Positions 50,492 to 59,532 of a stretch of DNA of 64,000 nt are shown here, piece after piece. This stretch comes from Micromonospora matsumotoense. Its GTDB lineage: Bacteria; Actinomycetota; Actinomycetes; Mycobacteriales; Micromonosporaceae. Position 1 is the first letter of the stretch; every line of letters starts with the position of its first letter. The stretch is taken from contig NZ_FMCU01000005.1 of NCBI RefSeq assembly GCF_900091525.1, positions 186,001-250,000 on the forward strand. The letters run 5' to 3'. Position numbers and translations under genes: made by a program. The notes beneath the pieces were generated by a model that ran no database searches, had not been told where the DNA came from, and saw only the letters and a program-made list of their open reading frames with translations.

Positions 50492-50510
50492 GACCAGGCC
50501 AAACCTGGTC
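50492..50510. promoter_or_regulatory. Inverted repeat upstream of hldE
   Basis: GACCAGG-CCAAA-CCTGGTC, 7-base arms, 23 bases before the hldE ATG in the divergent region. Operator or hairpin. Confidence 0.4.
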
Positions 50511-50666
50511 GCGGGGGGCCGGCACGAGGGCCGGCGGAGCAGCGGGATGGCACGGCTGATGTGGTGGCGCGGGTGGTCCGCCCCCGGCGGCCGGGCGAGG
50601 GGCGTCACGTTTCGGGTCACCGGCCCCGGGAACCGACCAGAGAGACCCGGAGAGGAGAAATTCGAC

Positions 50667-51215
50667 ATGGCAACGACCACATTGCAGGGCAAGCGGATCG
50701 CGTTCCTCGCCACCGACGGAGTGGAGGAGGTCGAGTACGTCCAGCCGCGCGAGGCCGTGGAGAACGCCGGGGCGACCGCCGAGCTGGTGTCGCTCAAGCC
50801 CGGCACCATCCAGGCGTTCAATCACCTGGACCAGGGCAAGACGTACGACGTGGACGTGACGGCGGCCGACGCGGACGCCGCCGGCTACGACGCGCTGGTG
50901 CTGCCCGGCGGGGTGGCGAACCCGGACTTCCTGCGCACCGACCCGGACGCGGTCCGGTTCGTCCAGGCGTTCTTCGCGGCCGGCAAGCCGGTCGGGGTGA
51001 TCTGCCACGGCCCGTGGACGCTGATCGAGGCGGGCGTGGTGTCGGGTCGCCGGATCACCAGCTGGCCGAGCCTGCGTACCGACCTGACCAACGCCGGTGC
51101 GACCTGGGTGGACGAGCAGGTGGTGACCGACGGCGGCCTGATCAGCAGCCGCAACCCCGACGACCTCCCGGCCTTCTGCGCCGCGCTCGTCGACCGGTTC
51201 GCCGCCGTCGACTGA
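50667..51215 (+). CDS. DJ-1/PfpI-family protein
   Basis: 182 residues. Nucleophile elbow VGVICHGPWTL with Cys near 113, KRIAFLATDGVEEVEY at the start with the partner Glu. Group includes stress-linked deglycases and proteases such as YhbO. ATG with AGAGGAG. Stands alone. Confidence 0.9.
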   Translation: MATTTLQGKRIAFLATDGVEEVEYVQPREAVENAGATAELVSLKPGTIQAFNHLDQGKTYDVDVTAADADAAGYDALVLPGGVANPDFLRTDPDAVRFVQAFFAAGKPVGVICHGPWTLIEAGVVSGRRITSWPSLRTDLTNAGATWVDEQVVTDGGLISSRNPDDLPAFCAALVDRFAAVD

Positions 51216-51355
51216 TCCCCGGCGGGTGTCGGCACCCCCCACCGTACGTCCACCGGGTGGGTGCCGACGCGACCGCGGCCGGTCCGATCATCGCGCGCGG
51301 GGCGGTTTTCCCGGGCGCGGAGGCATGTTCGGGGTGAGCCGGGAAAGAAGGCGGG

Positions 51356-53032
51356 ATGACCGCCCAGACCCACGGCAGCCCGGTGCTCCAGGCCCGCCAG
51401 CTCCGCCTGTTGATGTTCGGCCTGATGACCGGCATGCTGCTGGCCGCGCTGGACCAGACCATCGTCGGTACGGCACTGCCCACCATCGTCGGTGAGTTGG
51501 GCGGGATCGACCACTACTCGTGGGTGGTGACCGCCTACCTGCTCGCCTCGACCGCCTCCACCCCGCTCTACGGCAAGATGGCCGACCTGTACGGCCGCCG
51601 ACCGGTCTTCCTCTTCTCGATCGGTACGTTCCTGCTCGGCTCGCTGCTGGCCGGGCTGTCGCAGGATATGACCCAGCTGATCGTCACCCGGGGGGTGCAG
51701 GGCATCGGCGCGGGCGGCCTGATGACGCTGGCGTTCACCATCATCTCGGACGTGGTCTCCCCCCGGGAGCGCGGCCGCTACCAGGGGTTGTTCGGCGCGG
51801 TCTTCGGGGTCTCGTCGGTGGCCGGCCCGCTGGTCGGCGGCTATTTCGCCGAGACCAACTGGCGGTGGATCTTCTATCTGAACGTGCCGCTGGCGCTGCT
51901 GGCGATCGTGGTCTGCTACCACGTGCTGCGGTTGATCCCGTTCGAGCGGCGGGAACACACCGTCGACTGGCTGGGCGCGGGGCTGCTGGTCGCCGGGGTG
52001 AGCGCGCTGCTGCTGGCGCTGAGCTGGGGCGGCAACTCGTACGCCTGGGGCTCGCCGACGATCATCGGGCTGTTCGTGGCGGGCGCGGTGCTCGGGGTGG
52101 CGTTCGTGCTCCAGGAGGCCCGGGTCACCGAGCCGATCCTGCCGTTGGGGCTGTTCCGCTCCGCGACGTTCGCGCTGGCCAACTCGGCGGGCTTCGTACT
52201 CGGTCTGGTGATGTTCGGGTCGATCATCTTCATCCCGCTCTACCTGCAGATCGTCAAGGGCGCCTCGCCCACCCGCAGCGGCCTGCTGATGCTGCCGATG
52301 ATGGCCGGCATCATCGTCACCTCGATCGTCACCGGCCGGGCGATGAGCCGGATCGGCCGGTACAAGTGGTTCCCGGTGGCCGGCTCGGTGGTGCTGGTCG
52401 TCGGGATGCTGCTGTTCACCCGGCTCCAGGTGGACAGCTCACTCTGGGCGGCGTTCGGCTACATGGTGGTGATCGGCGTCGGGCTGGGCCTGTGCATGCA
52501 GTCGCTGATCCTCGGCGTGCAGAACGCGGTCGACGTCCGGAACCTCGGCGCGGCGACCTCCTCGGCGACGTTCTTCCGGTCGCTGGGCGGTTCGTTCGGG
52601 GTGGCCATCCTGGGCGCGGTGCTCTCCACCCGGCTCGCCAGCGGCCTCGCCGACCGGCTGCCCGGCGCGATCGCCCAGCTCCCGGCCGAGCAGCAGGCGG
52701 CGGTCGCGGCCAGCGGCGGCACCAACATCTCGATCAACGACCCGGCGACCATCCTGGCCCTGCCCGGTCCGGTCCGGGCGGCCATCCAGGCGTCCTTCGT
52801 CGAGTCGCTGCACCTGGTGTTCCTGACCACCGGCCTGATCGCCCTGGTCGCCGTGCTGGTCACCCTGGCCTTGCCGAACGACCAGCTCCGGGGTGCCGGC
52901 CCGCAGGGCGCGACCGGCGGTGCCGACCCGCTCGGCGGCAAGGCCCCCGCCCCCGGCGGCAAACCCCTCACCAAGGAGTCCAAGGACGAAGCCGCCGCCG
53001 ACCTCAACGCCAAATCCCAAACCATGCTCTAA
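51356..53032 (+). CDS. MFS drug exporter, DHA2 (EmrB/QacA) family
   Basis: 558 residues, 14 predicted membrane helices. Typical first helix LAALDQTIVGTALPTIVGEL (motif D1), motif A STPLYGKMADLYGRRPVF, motif C GLFGAVFGVSSVAGPLVGG. Exports toxic compounds with proton antiport. Soluble Lys/Gly/Pro-rich C-tail. ATG with GAAGG. Specificity unknown. Confidence 0.93.
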   Translation: MTAQTHGSPVLQARQLRLLMFGLMTGMLLAALDQTIVGTALPTIVGELGGIDHYSWVVTAYLLASTASTPLYGKMADLYGRRPVFLFSIGTFLLGSLLAGLSQDMTQLIVTRGVQGIGAGGLMTLAFTIISDVVSPRERGRYQGLFGAVFGVSSVAGPLVGGYFAETNWRWIFYLNVPLALLAIVVCYHVLRLIPFERREHTVDWLGAGLLVAGVSALLLALSWGGNSYAWGSPTIIGLFVAGAVLGVAFVLQEARVTEPILPLGLFRSATFALANSAGFVLGLVMFGSIIFIPLYLQIVKGASPTRSGLLMLPMMAGIIVTSIVTGRAMSRIGRYKWFPVAGSVVLVVGMLLFTRLQVDSSLWAAFGYMVVIGVGLGLCMQSLILGVQNAVDVRNLGAATSSATFFRSLGGSFGVAILGAVLSTRLASGLADRLPGAIAQLPAEQQAAVAASGGTNISINDPATILALPGPVRAAIQASFVESLHLVFLTTGLIALVAVLVTLALPNDQLRGAGPQGATGGADPLGGKAPAPGGKPLTKESKDEAAADLNAKSQTML

Positions 53033-53198
53033 CCCCACCCGCCCCGCCTTGCCCGCCCCACCTTGCCCGGCCGGCCGGCCTTGCCCCGGCTGTCCCCGCC
53101 CCGCCCCGCCCCGCCCCGCCCGCCTCGGCCCGCCCCGCCTCGCCCGCCTCGGCCCGCCCCGCCTCGCCCGCCTCGGCCGCCCCGCCTCGCCTCGCCTC
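53033..53198. other. C-rich simple-sequence region after the MFS gene
   Basis: Dense repeats of CCCCGCC and a ~23-base unit CCGCCTCGGCCCGCCCCGCCT. No gene. Leads into the family B hairpin. Confidence 0.6.
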
Positions 53199-53258
53199 GG
53201 TGATCAAGAGGTTTAGGTCAAAAATCGCGCGCCGGGTGACGCAAACTTCTTGATCACC
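53199..53258. repeat. 60-base hairpin element, family B copy 2
   Basis: GGTGATCAAGAGGTTT... pairs with ...AAACTTCTTGATCACC, few mismatches; loop contains ATCGCGCG as in copy 1. Flanking CCTCG/CGAGG extends the stem. Between convergent MFS and Nudix genes. Confidence 0.85.
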
Positions 53259-53310
53259 GAGGCGGGGCGGGGGCGGGCGGCGAGCCGGTGGGTGGGGAGG
53301 AGGGGACGGA

Positions 53311-53802
53311 CTATTTGAGGATCAGGCGGTTGGTCTGGTCGAAGACGGAGAGGTCGGCGAGGGTTTCGGGGACCGAGAGGGAGAGCGGAGCGGGGAACTC
53401 GTGCGGGTGCAGGAAGGCGGCGTCGGTCGTCTCGTCGGTGACGCGGGTGAGTTCGCCGTCCCAGTCGTCGACCCGGAACGCGGTGGTGAAGATCTGGTAG
53501 GTGTGGCCGTACATGTTGGTGTGGGTGCGGTCCGGGCCGGTGTAGAGGGCGAAGGCGCTGACCCGTAGGGCGCGCAGCCCGGTCTCCTCGCGGACCTCGC
53601 GGACCGCGCAGTCGGCGATCGACTCGCCGAGTTCCATCGCGCCCGCCGGCAGCGCCCACTGGCCGTTGTCCGAGCGCCGGATCAGCAGCACCCGGCTGGC
53701 GTTGTCGCGCACCACGGCCCGCGCCCCGACGAACATCAGCGTCCGATCGCCGGCCAGGGCGCGTAGCTGTCCCACGTACGAGTCGGCCCAGGAGATACTC
53801 AC
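53311..53802 (-). CDS. Nudix hydrolase
   Basis: 163 residues. Nudix box GAMELGESIADCAVREVREE then TGL, with all metal-binding glutamates. Hydrolyses a nucleoside-diphosphate-linked compound; substrate unknown. GTG start, no Shine-Dalgarno, TAGATT 6 bases upstream. Divergent from the acyl-CoA ligase with both promoters within 85 bases. Confidence 0.92.
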   Translation of the reverse strand: MSISWADSYVGQLRALAGDRTLMFVGARAVVRDNASRVLLIRRSDNGQWALPAGAMELGESIADCAVREVREETGLRALRVSAFALYTGPDRTHTNMYGHTYQIFTTAFRVDDWDGELTRVTDETTDAAFLHPHEFPAPLSLSVPETLADLSVFDQTNRLILK

Positions 53803-53808
53803 CCGGAC

Positions 53809-53814
53809 AATCTA
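53809..53814 (-). promoter_or_regulatory. Predicted -10 box (TAGATT) of the Nudix gene
   Basis: TAGATT ends 6 bases before the GTG at 53802. Confidence 0.55.
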
Positions 53815-53873
53815 CGCAGCATCCCCGGGACGGTTCGACGTTCCGGGGGTTCCCAACGTGTGACCGGCGACAC

Positions 53874-53879
53874 TAGCTT
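53874..53879 (+). promoter_or_regulatory. Predicted -10 box (TAGCTT) of the acyl-CoA ligase gene
   Basis: TAGCTT lies 7 bases before the ATG at 53887. Confidence 0.5.
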
Positions 53880-53886
53880 GTCACCC

Positions 53887-55536
53887 ATGCGTAGCACGAT
53901 GATGGACGCCCCGCTCCAGGTCTCCCGGATCCTCGAACACGGCGCCACGGTGCACGGCACGGCCGAGGTCGTCACCTGGACCGGGGCCGAGCCGCGCCGG
54001 ATGTCGTACGCCGAGGTGGGTCGCACGGCGGCCCGGCTCGCCCACGCGCTGCGCGACGAGTGCGGGGTGACCGGCGACGAACGGGTCGCCACCTTCATGT
54101 GGAACAACAACGAGCACCTGGTGGCGTACTTCGCGGTGCCGAGCATGGGGGCGGTGTTGCACACGCTCAACCTGCGGCTCTTTCCCGATCAGGTCGCCTA
54201 CATCGCCAACCACGCGCAGGACCGGGTGGTGCTGGTCGACTCGACGCTGATCCCGCTGCTGGCCCGGGTGCTCGGCGAGCTGACCACCGTGCGGCACGTG
54301 GTGGTGGTGGGCGGTGCGGACCCCGGGCCGCTGCGGGCGGTCGCCGGTGACCGGGTCACCTTCCATCAGTGGGACGAGCTGCTGGCCGGCCGTCCCGAGC
54401 ACTACGACTGGCCGGAGCTGGACGAGCGGGACGCCGCCGCGCTCTGCTACACCTCCGGCACCACCGGCAACCCCAAAGGCGTCGCCTACTCGCACCGGTC
54501 GATCTATCTGCACTCGTTGCAGGTGTGCCTGCCGGAGGGGTTCGGGCTCGGGCCGGGCGACCGGGAGCTGGCCATCGTGCCGATGTTCCACGCGATGTCG
54601 TGGGGCTTGCCGTACGCGGCGTTCCTCTCCGGCGCGTCACTGATCATGCCGGACCGGTTCCTGCAGGCCGCGCCGATCGCCGAGATGATCGCCACCGAGC
54701 GGCCCACCCTGGCCGGCGCGGTGCCGACCATCTGGAACGACCTGCTGGCCCACCTGGACGCCCACGACGTGGACACCTCGTCGCTCAAGGAGGTGATCGT
54801 CGGCGGCTCGGCCTGCCCGCCCGCGCTGATGCACGCGTTCGCCGAGCGGCACGGCATCGAGGTGATCCACGCCTGGGGGATGACCGAGATGTCCCCGCTG
54901 GGTTCGGTGTCCCGGGCTCCGGCCGGGGCGACCGGGGAAGACGCCTGGCGGTACCGCTACACGCAGGGCCGGATTCCGGCCGGGGTGGCGGCCCGGATCG
55001 TCGACCCGCTGGGTGAGCCGCTGCCCGCCGACGGGACGTCCGTGGGTGAGCTGGAGGTACGCGGGCCGTGGGTGACCGCGCGGTACGTCGGCGAGGACGC
55101 CCCCGACCCGGAGAAGTTCCACGACGGCTGGCTGCGTACCGGAGATGTGGGCATGCTCTCGCCGGACGGGTTCCTCACCCTCACCGACCGGGCCAAGGAC
55201 GTGATCAAGTCGGGTGGGGAGTGGATCTCCTCGGTGGAGCTGGAGAATGCGTTGATGGCCCACCCGGACGTGCAGGAGGCCTGCGTGGTCGGGGTGCCGG
55301 ACCAGCGTTGGGGTGAGCGCCCGCTGGCCACGGTGGTGGTCCGCGAGGGCGCGTCGACCAGTGTGGAGCAGCTCCGTGCGTTCCTCGCCGGCTCGGTGGT
55401 GCACTGGCAGGTGCCGGAGCGCTGGGCGGTCATCGACGCGGTGCCCAAGACCAGCGTCGGCAAGTTCGACAAGAAGGTGGTGCGTGCGCGGTACGCCGAC
55501 GGCGACCTGGAGGTACGGGAGCTGGCGGGGCCGTAA
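53887..55536 (+). CDS. Fatty-acid / medium-chain acyl-CoA ligase (AMP-forming)
   Basis: 549 residues. AMP-binding enzyme: YTSGTTGNPKGVAYSHRS, WGMTEMSPLGS, and C-terminal GWLRTGDVG, KDVIKSGGEWISSVELE, with final catalytic Lys in PKTSVGKFDKK. Activates a fatty acid to its CoA ester. ATG start leaderless; an in-frame upstream codon at 53860 is less likely. Confidence 0.92.
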   Translation: MRSTMMDAPLQVSRILEHGATVHGTAEVVTWTGAEPRRMSYAEVGRTAARLAHALRDECGVTGDERVATFMWNNNEHLVAYFAVPSMGAVLHTLNLRLFPDQVAYIANHAQDRVVLVDSTLIPLLARVLGELTTVRHVVVVGGADPGPLRAVAGDRVTFHQWDELLAGRPEHYDWPELDERDAAALCYTSGTTGNPKGVAYSHRSIYLHSLQVCLPEGFGLGPGDRELAIVPMFHAMSWGLPYAAFLSGASLIMPDRFLQAAPIAEMIATERPTLAGAVPTIWNDLLAHLDAHDVDTSSLKEVIVGGSACPPALMHAFAERHGIEVIHAWGMTEMSPLGSVSRAPAGATGEDAWRYRYTQGRIPAGVAARIVDPLGEPLPADGTSVGELEVRGPWVTARYVGEDAPDPEKFHDGWLRTGDVGMLSPDGFLTLTDRAKDVIKSGGEWISSVELENALMAHPDVQEACVVGVPDQRWGERPLATVVVREGASTSVEQLRAFLAGSVVHWQVPERWAVIDAVPKTSVGKFDKKVVRARYADGDLEVRELAGP

Positions 55537-55598
55537 CACTATTCGGCGACTCGTCGCCGATGGGGTAGGGACGTCACTCCTGCAACATCCCTCCCCAG

Positions 55599-55635
55599 GG
55601 GCGGCCCCGGCGTTCGCACCGCGCCGGGGCCGCCC
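55599..55635. terminator. Convergent terminator
   Basis: GGGCGGCCCCGGCG and CGCCGGGGCCGCCC form a perfect 14-pair stem with loop TTCGCACCG, followed by TTCCT. Between converging genes. Confidence 0.82.
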
Positions 55636-55714
55636 TTCCTCGCGGGCGACCCGCCATGTCATTGTTGCGAAACTTGCTCGCCTCTGTCCGGGTGATTGCG
55701 AAATGTCCTCGGAA

Positions 55715-56728
55715 TTACTGTCCGCTGGTATCGATCAGGACCTTCCCCACCACCGCGTCCTCCACCGCCTGGTGGGCGGCGGCGGCCTGGGCCAACGGAT
55801 AGCGGTGCAGCGGCAGGCCGGCCGCCTCGCCCACCCGGAACGCCCCCTGGGCGGCCGCCGCCGCCACGTCGGTCACCGCCTGCGCCTTGGCCGCCTTGGG
55901 TTCCGTGTAGACCAGCACGAACTGCCAGCGGGCGTTGGGCGCCATCAGCGGCCGGATCGGCAGAGTCAGCTCGTCGCCGCCGTCGTCGGCGTAGACGCAG
56001 ACCGCCCCACCGGTACGCAGCACCTGCACGTCGACGGCCGCGTTGCGGGCGGCCGAGACCTCGACGATGGTGTGCACCCCGTCGGGTGTGATCTTGCGGA
56101 CCTCCTCGACCACGTCCTGGTCCCGGTAGTTGATCACGAAGGACGCGCCGGCCGCCGCCGCGAGCTGCGCCTTCTCCGGGCTGCTCACCGTCGCGATCAC
56201 ACAGGCGTCTCCCCAGCGGGCCAGTTGGATCGCCGCGTTGCCGACCGCGCCCGCCCCGCCCTGCACCAGCACCACCTGGTCGCTGAGCGCCCCGGCGTGC
56301 AGCGTGTCCGGCATGTACTCGCCGGCGGTCAGGCAACGGTGCGCGGTGAGGAACGGAATGCCCAGGCAGGCACCGAGGTCGAACGAGGCGTCCCCGAGCG
56401 GCACCACCTGCCGGACCGGCACCACGGTGTACTCGGCGGCGGTGCCCCAGGGCCGTTGCCAGGCGGCCTCCCAGATCCACACCCGTTCGCCGACAAGGTT
56501 CCGGTCGACCCCCGCGCCGACCGCCTCCACCACCCCCGCGCCGTCCTGCCCCGGGGTCTGCCAGCCGGCCGGCAACGGCTGCTGTCGTCGGCTCTTCCAG
56601 TCGGTCGGGTTCACCCCGGCCACCGCCACCCGGACCAGCACCTCGCCCGGACCCGGCTCCGGCACCGGCCGGTCGACCAACCGGAGCACCGACGGGTCGC
56701 CGGTGCGCTCGTACACGATCGTCTTCAT
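55715..56728 (-). CDS. NADPH:quinone-oxidoreductase-like MDR protein
   Basis: 337 residues. Zinc-free medium-chain reductase: VAGVNPTDWKSRR, GQDGAGVVEAVGAGVD, GGAGAVGNAAIQLARWGDA as nucleotide site, and GAAGASFVINYRDQD-type segment (AAGASFVINY). Reduces quinones or enones. ATG with GAGGAG. Lies 10 bases after the end of the zinc dehydrogenase gene on the same strand, probably cotranscribed. Confidence 0.9.
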   Translation of the reverse strand: MKTIVYERTGDPSVLRLVDRPVPEPGPGEVLVRVAVAGVNPTDWKSRRQQPLPAGWQTPGQDGAGVVEAVGAGVDRNLVGERVWIWEAAWQRPWGTAAEYTVVPVRQVVPLGDASFDLGACLGIPFLTAHRCLTAGEYMPDTLHAGALSDQVVLVQGGAGAVGNAAIQLARWGDACVIATVSSPEKAQLAAAAGASFVINYRDQDVVEEVRKITPDGVHTIVEVSAARNAAVDVQVLRTGGAVCVYADDGGDELTLPIRPLMAPNARWQFVLVYTEPKAAKAQAVTDVAAAAAQGAFRVGEAAGLPLHRYPLAQAAAAHQAVEDAVVGKVLIDTSGQ

Positions 56729-56738
56729 CGCCGTCTCC

Positions 56739-57875
56739 TCAGGCCGCCGGTTTGAGCACCACCTTCGAGTAGCCCTCCTCGCGGCGGTCGAAACGTTGGT
56801 ACGCGTCCGGCGCCGCGTCCAGCGGCAACTCCTTGCTCACCACGAAGCCCGGGGTGGCCCGCCCCGCCATGATCAGGTTCCGCAGGTACTCGTTGTAGGT
56901 CTTCACGTTGGCCTGCCCGGTCCCCATCCGCAGGCCCTTCTCGAAGAGCTTGCCCATCTTGAACAGCAGCTCACCCTTGCCGGAGTGCTCGTCCGGGGCA
57001 CCCGGGTCGTGCGCCAGATAGAGGCCGACCACGCCGATCGCGCCGGTCGCCCGCACCACCTCGACCAGGCTGTTCAGCACCGACGCCGGCTGCTCCGCGC
57101 CGCCTGCCCCGGTGGCCTGGTAGCCGACCGCGTCCACCCCGTGGTCGGTGCCCACCCCGTCGGTCCGGTCGAGGATCTGCGCCACCGGGTCGCCGGCCGA
57201 GAAGTCGATCGGGGTCGCGCCGATCGACTCGGCCAGCCGCAACCGGTCCGGCACCCGGTCCACCAGGAACACCTCGGCGGCGCCCATCAGGACCGCCGAG
57301 TACGCGGCCATCAGCCCGACCGGCCCGCCACCCATCACGGTGATCCGCTCGCCGGGCCGCAACCCGGTCATCGCCACCCCGTGGTAGCCGGTGGGGAAGA
57401 TGTCGGCGAGCATCGCGTAGTCGTTCTCGTGCTCGGTGCCGGGCGGCAGCTTCAGGCAGTTGAAGTCGGCGAACGGCACCCGCAGGTACTCCGCCTGACC
57501 ACCCCGGTACGGCCCCATCGCCACATAGCCGTACGCGCCACCGGCGAAGCCGGGGTTGACGGTGAGGCAGAAACCGGTCTTCTGCTCCCGGCAGTTGCGG
57601 CAGAACCCGCACCCCACGTTGAACGGCATCGACACCCGGTCGCCGACCTTGATCCCGCGTACCCCGGTGCCGGCCTCGACCACCGTGCCCATGTTCTCGT
57701 GGCCGAAGACGATGCCCGGTTCGGCGAGCGTGCGCCCCTCGTACATGTGCAGGTCCGAACCGCAGATCGCGGTCGTGGTGATCTGCACGACCACGTCGTC
57801 CGGGTGCTCGATGCGCGGGTCCTCGACCTCGTTGACGGCCACCTCATGCGGCCCCTGGTACACCACAGCTCTCAT
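56739..57875 (-). CDS. Zinc-dependent alcohol dehydrogenase, formaldehyde-dehydrogenase-like
   Basis: 378 residues. Catalytic zinc: ICGSDLHMYEG and GHENMGTVVEAGTGVRGIKVG; structural zinc CGFCRNCREQKTGFC; nucleotide site GGGPVGLMAAYSAVLMGA. Length and the long insert fit glutathione-independent formaldehyde dehydrogenase. Detoxifies an aldehyde or alcohol. ATG with TAGCGT 7 bases upstream, likely leaderless. Confidence 0.92.
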   Translation of the reverse strand: MRAVVYQGPHEVAVNEVEDPRIEHPDDVVVQITTTAICGSDLHMYEGRTLAEPGIVFGHENMGTVVEAGTGVRGIKVGDRVSMPFNVGCGFCRNCREQKTGFCLTVNPGFAGGAYGYVAMGPYRGGQAEYLRVPFADFNCLKLPPGTEHENDYAMLADIFPTGYHGVAMTGLRPGERITVMGGGPVGLMAAYSAVLMGAAEVFLVDRVPDRLRLAESIGATPIDFSAGDPVAQILDRTDGVGTDHGVDAVGYQATGAGGAEQPASVLNSLVEVVRATGAIGVVGLYLAHDPGAPDEHSGKGELLFKMGKLFEKGLRMGTGQANVKTYNEYLRNLIMAGRATPGFVVSKELPLDAAPDAYQRFDRREEGYSKVVLKPAA

Positions 57876-57882
57876 GGTCCCG

Positions 57883-57888
57883 ACGCTA
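57883..57888 (-). promoter_or_regulatory. Predicted -10 box (TAGCGT) of the zinc dehydrogenase gene
   Basis: TAGCGT ends 7 bases before the ATG at 57875. Confidence 0.5.
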
Positions 57889-57916
57889 GGCGGGCCGGCC
57901 GGGTCGTGGGGGCGGT

Positions 57917-58573
57917 TCAGCCGAGCCGGTCCACCACCTCGGGGGTGAGTTCGTGCACCGAGGAGAGCACCACGGCGGCCAGCTCCGCCGCGTCCGGGTC
58001 CAGCGGGTACGACCCGTGCGGCACCGCGACCACCCGCATCCCGGCGGCGGCGGCCGAGCGGACCCCGTTGGAGGAGTCCTCCACGGCGGCGCACCGGGTC
58101 GGGTCGACCCCGAGCCGTTCGGCGACGGCCAGATAGACGTCGGGTGCGGGCTTGCCCCGGGCGGTCTGCTCGGTCGACAGGGTCACCCGGAAGTCGGCGG
58201 TGAGGTCCGCGGCGGTCAGCGCCGCGGCGATCAGCCGGGTCGGCGAGGAGCTGGCCAACCCCAGCGGCCACCGCGCGGCCAACCGGCGCACCACCAGGTC
58301 GGCGTCGTCGATCAGCGGTACGCGCACCGCGTACCGCCGGGCCATCTCCTCGACCACCTCGGCGGCGACCTGCGCGGCGCTCCGGTCGACGCCCAGCTCA
58401 CCGCTGAGGTATTCGGCCCACTCGCCGGTGCTCATCCCCATCAGCCGCCGTTGGGTGTCGGGCTGCCAGGTACCGCCCCGCGCCGCCACGTAGGCCCGGC
58501 GCACCTCCTCCCAGACCGGCTCCGAATCCACGATCACGCCGTCCAGGTCGAACACCACCGCATCCACAGTCAC
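57917..58573 (-). CDS. HAD-superfamily subfamily IA phosphatase
   Basis: 218 residues. Motif I VVFDLDGVIVDSEPVW, motif II LASSSPTRL, motif III ARGKPAPDVYL, motif IV AVEDSSNGVRSA. Resembles 2-deoxyglucose-6-phosphatase/beta-phosphoglucomutase-like enzymes. GTG start with GGGGAGG upstream. Confidence 0.92.
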   Translation of the reverse strand: MTVDAVVFDLDGVIVDSEPVWEEVRRAYVAARGGTWQPDTQRRLMGMSTGEWAEYLSGELGVDRSAAQVAAEVVEEMARRYAVRVPLIDDADLVVRRLAARWPLGLASSSPTRLIAAALTAADLTADFRVTLSTEQTARGKPAPDVYLAVAERLGVDPTRCAAVEDSSNGVRSAAAAGMRVVAVPHGSYPLDPDAAELAAVVLSSVHELTPEVVDRLG

Positions 58574-58656
58574 CCCGACATCCTCCCCGACCCCGCCCCA
58601 CCCCGGTCGCCCGGTGTCGGCAGCGCCCGCCGGTCCCGTGGTGGCCCCCGGTCGAG

Positions 58657-58905
58657 TCAGCCCTGCTCGTCCTCGTCGGCTGGCGGCTTGGGGCGGCGGT
58701 AGTCCCGGATGTACGCCTCGACGTCCGACCGCAGCCAGATCGCGCCGGCCTGCAGGATCTGGAACGGGCGCGGGAAGTACGGCTGCAAGATGATCTGCCT
58801 GAACCGCGACCGGCTCACGCCGAGCATGTCAATGATCTCGCCCGGACCAACGAGCGGTCCCGGAACCTCCGGCTCACCCATGCGCGTTCGGTCAGTTTTG
58901 ATCAT
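58657..58905 (-). CDS. AlpA/excisionase-like HTH protein 1
   Basis: 82 residues from ATG 58905, which overlaps the upstream gene's stop; ATG 58881 would give 74. HTH_17-like: GPGEIIDMLGVSRSRFRQII, then PYFPRPFQILQAGAIWLRSD, a MerR/Xis-type winged-helix. Ends RRPKPPADEDEQG, almost the same as the next gene (RRPKPPPDEDDQN), so the two are tandem paralogues. Likely DNA-binding, as excisionases or small activators are. Confidence 0.8.
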   Translation of the reverse strand: MIKTDRTRMGEPEVPGPLVGPGEIIDMLGVSRSRFRQIILQPYFPRPFQILQAGAIWLRSDVEAYIRDYRRPKPPADEDEQG

Positions 58906-59110
58906 CTTCGTCCGGTGGTGGCTTGGGGCGGCGGTGTTCCCTGATCCACTCTTCGACGTCCTCGGCCAGCCACACCTTCATGCCACGCAGCTCCCGGTAG
59001 GGCCTCGGGAAGGTGGGCCGGTTCGCGATCTGCTGAAACCGCGACCGGGAGACGTTCAGGCGTTGGGCGATCTCGTAGGGCCCCATCAGGTCGCCCGGCC
59101 CTCGGTCCAT
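58892..59110 (-). CDS. AlpA/excisionase-like HTH protein 2
   Basis: 72 residues. GPYEIAQRLNVSRSRFQQIA, then PTFPRPYRELRGMKVWLAED, EWIREHRRPK: same fold and length as its neighbour. ATG with TACGTT 6 bases upstream, no Shine-Dalgarno. Heads a two-gene overlap with the downstream paralogue. Confidence 0.8.
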   Translation of the reverse strand: MDRGPGDLMGPYEIAQRLNVSRSRFQQIANRPTFPRPYRELRGMKVWLAEDVEEWIREHRRPKPPPDEDDQN

Positions 59111-59116
59111 GTCCCG

Positions 59117-59122
59117 AACGTA
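59117..59122 (-). promoter_or_regulatory. Predicted -10 box (TACGTT) of the HTH pair
   Basis: TACGTT ends 6 bases before the ATG at 59110. Confidence 0.5.
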
Positions 59123-59212
59123 TGCACGGTTTTTTCTCCCCGACCGGAGATCCCTGATTGGGGGTCCCCAATTTGACACCCCCGTGTCTGACGGTGTGGA
59201 ATCGGTGACGCG

Positions 59213-59459
59213 GTGCCCCCGCCCTGGTGGAGCTGGGCTCGGCGGGGCGGGGTGCCGCAGTGGCCCGAGCCCTGGGAGGCGGCTGTGACGCGTGAGGTGC
59301 CGTTGCTGGTGGAGTTGGCGTGGTGCTGCCTGGAGTGCCACCGCTACGAACGGTGCGGGGAAGTGCATCACCGACAGCGGCTTCTGCTCGGTGCTGGAGG
59401 CCGCCCGCACCCGGATCAGGGCGTGGCGCAGGTACCGCAGTGTGTTCGGTTGGCGCTGA
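59213..59459 (+). pseudogene. Possible frameshifted remnant gene
   Basis: Two coding-like stretches occur in neighbouring frames: REVPLLVELAWCCLECHRYE (frame of 59213, up to ~59350) and NGAGKCITDSGFCSVLEAAR followed by TRIRAWRRYRSVFGWR and a stop at 59459. Together they look like one short Cys-containing protein broken by a frameshift. Low confidence; otherwise nothing is supported between 59111 and 59532. Confidence 0.3.
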
Positions 59460-59532
59460 TGGGGGCGCCGCTGTCTGTGGCTCGCCAGCCTTGCCAGGTT
59501 CGTACGGAGAGCGTGGTGGTCCCGGTGGGGGG

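Noticed and set aside
50609..50633. Possible SigB-type promoter (GTTT-N15-GGGAAC) before the DJ-1/PfpI gene
   Set aside because: The -10 part fits the GGGTAT consensus poorly, so it was not listed as a feature.
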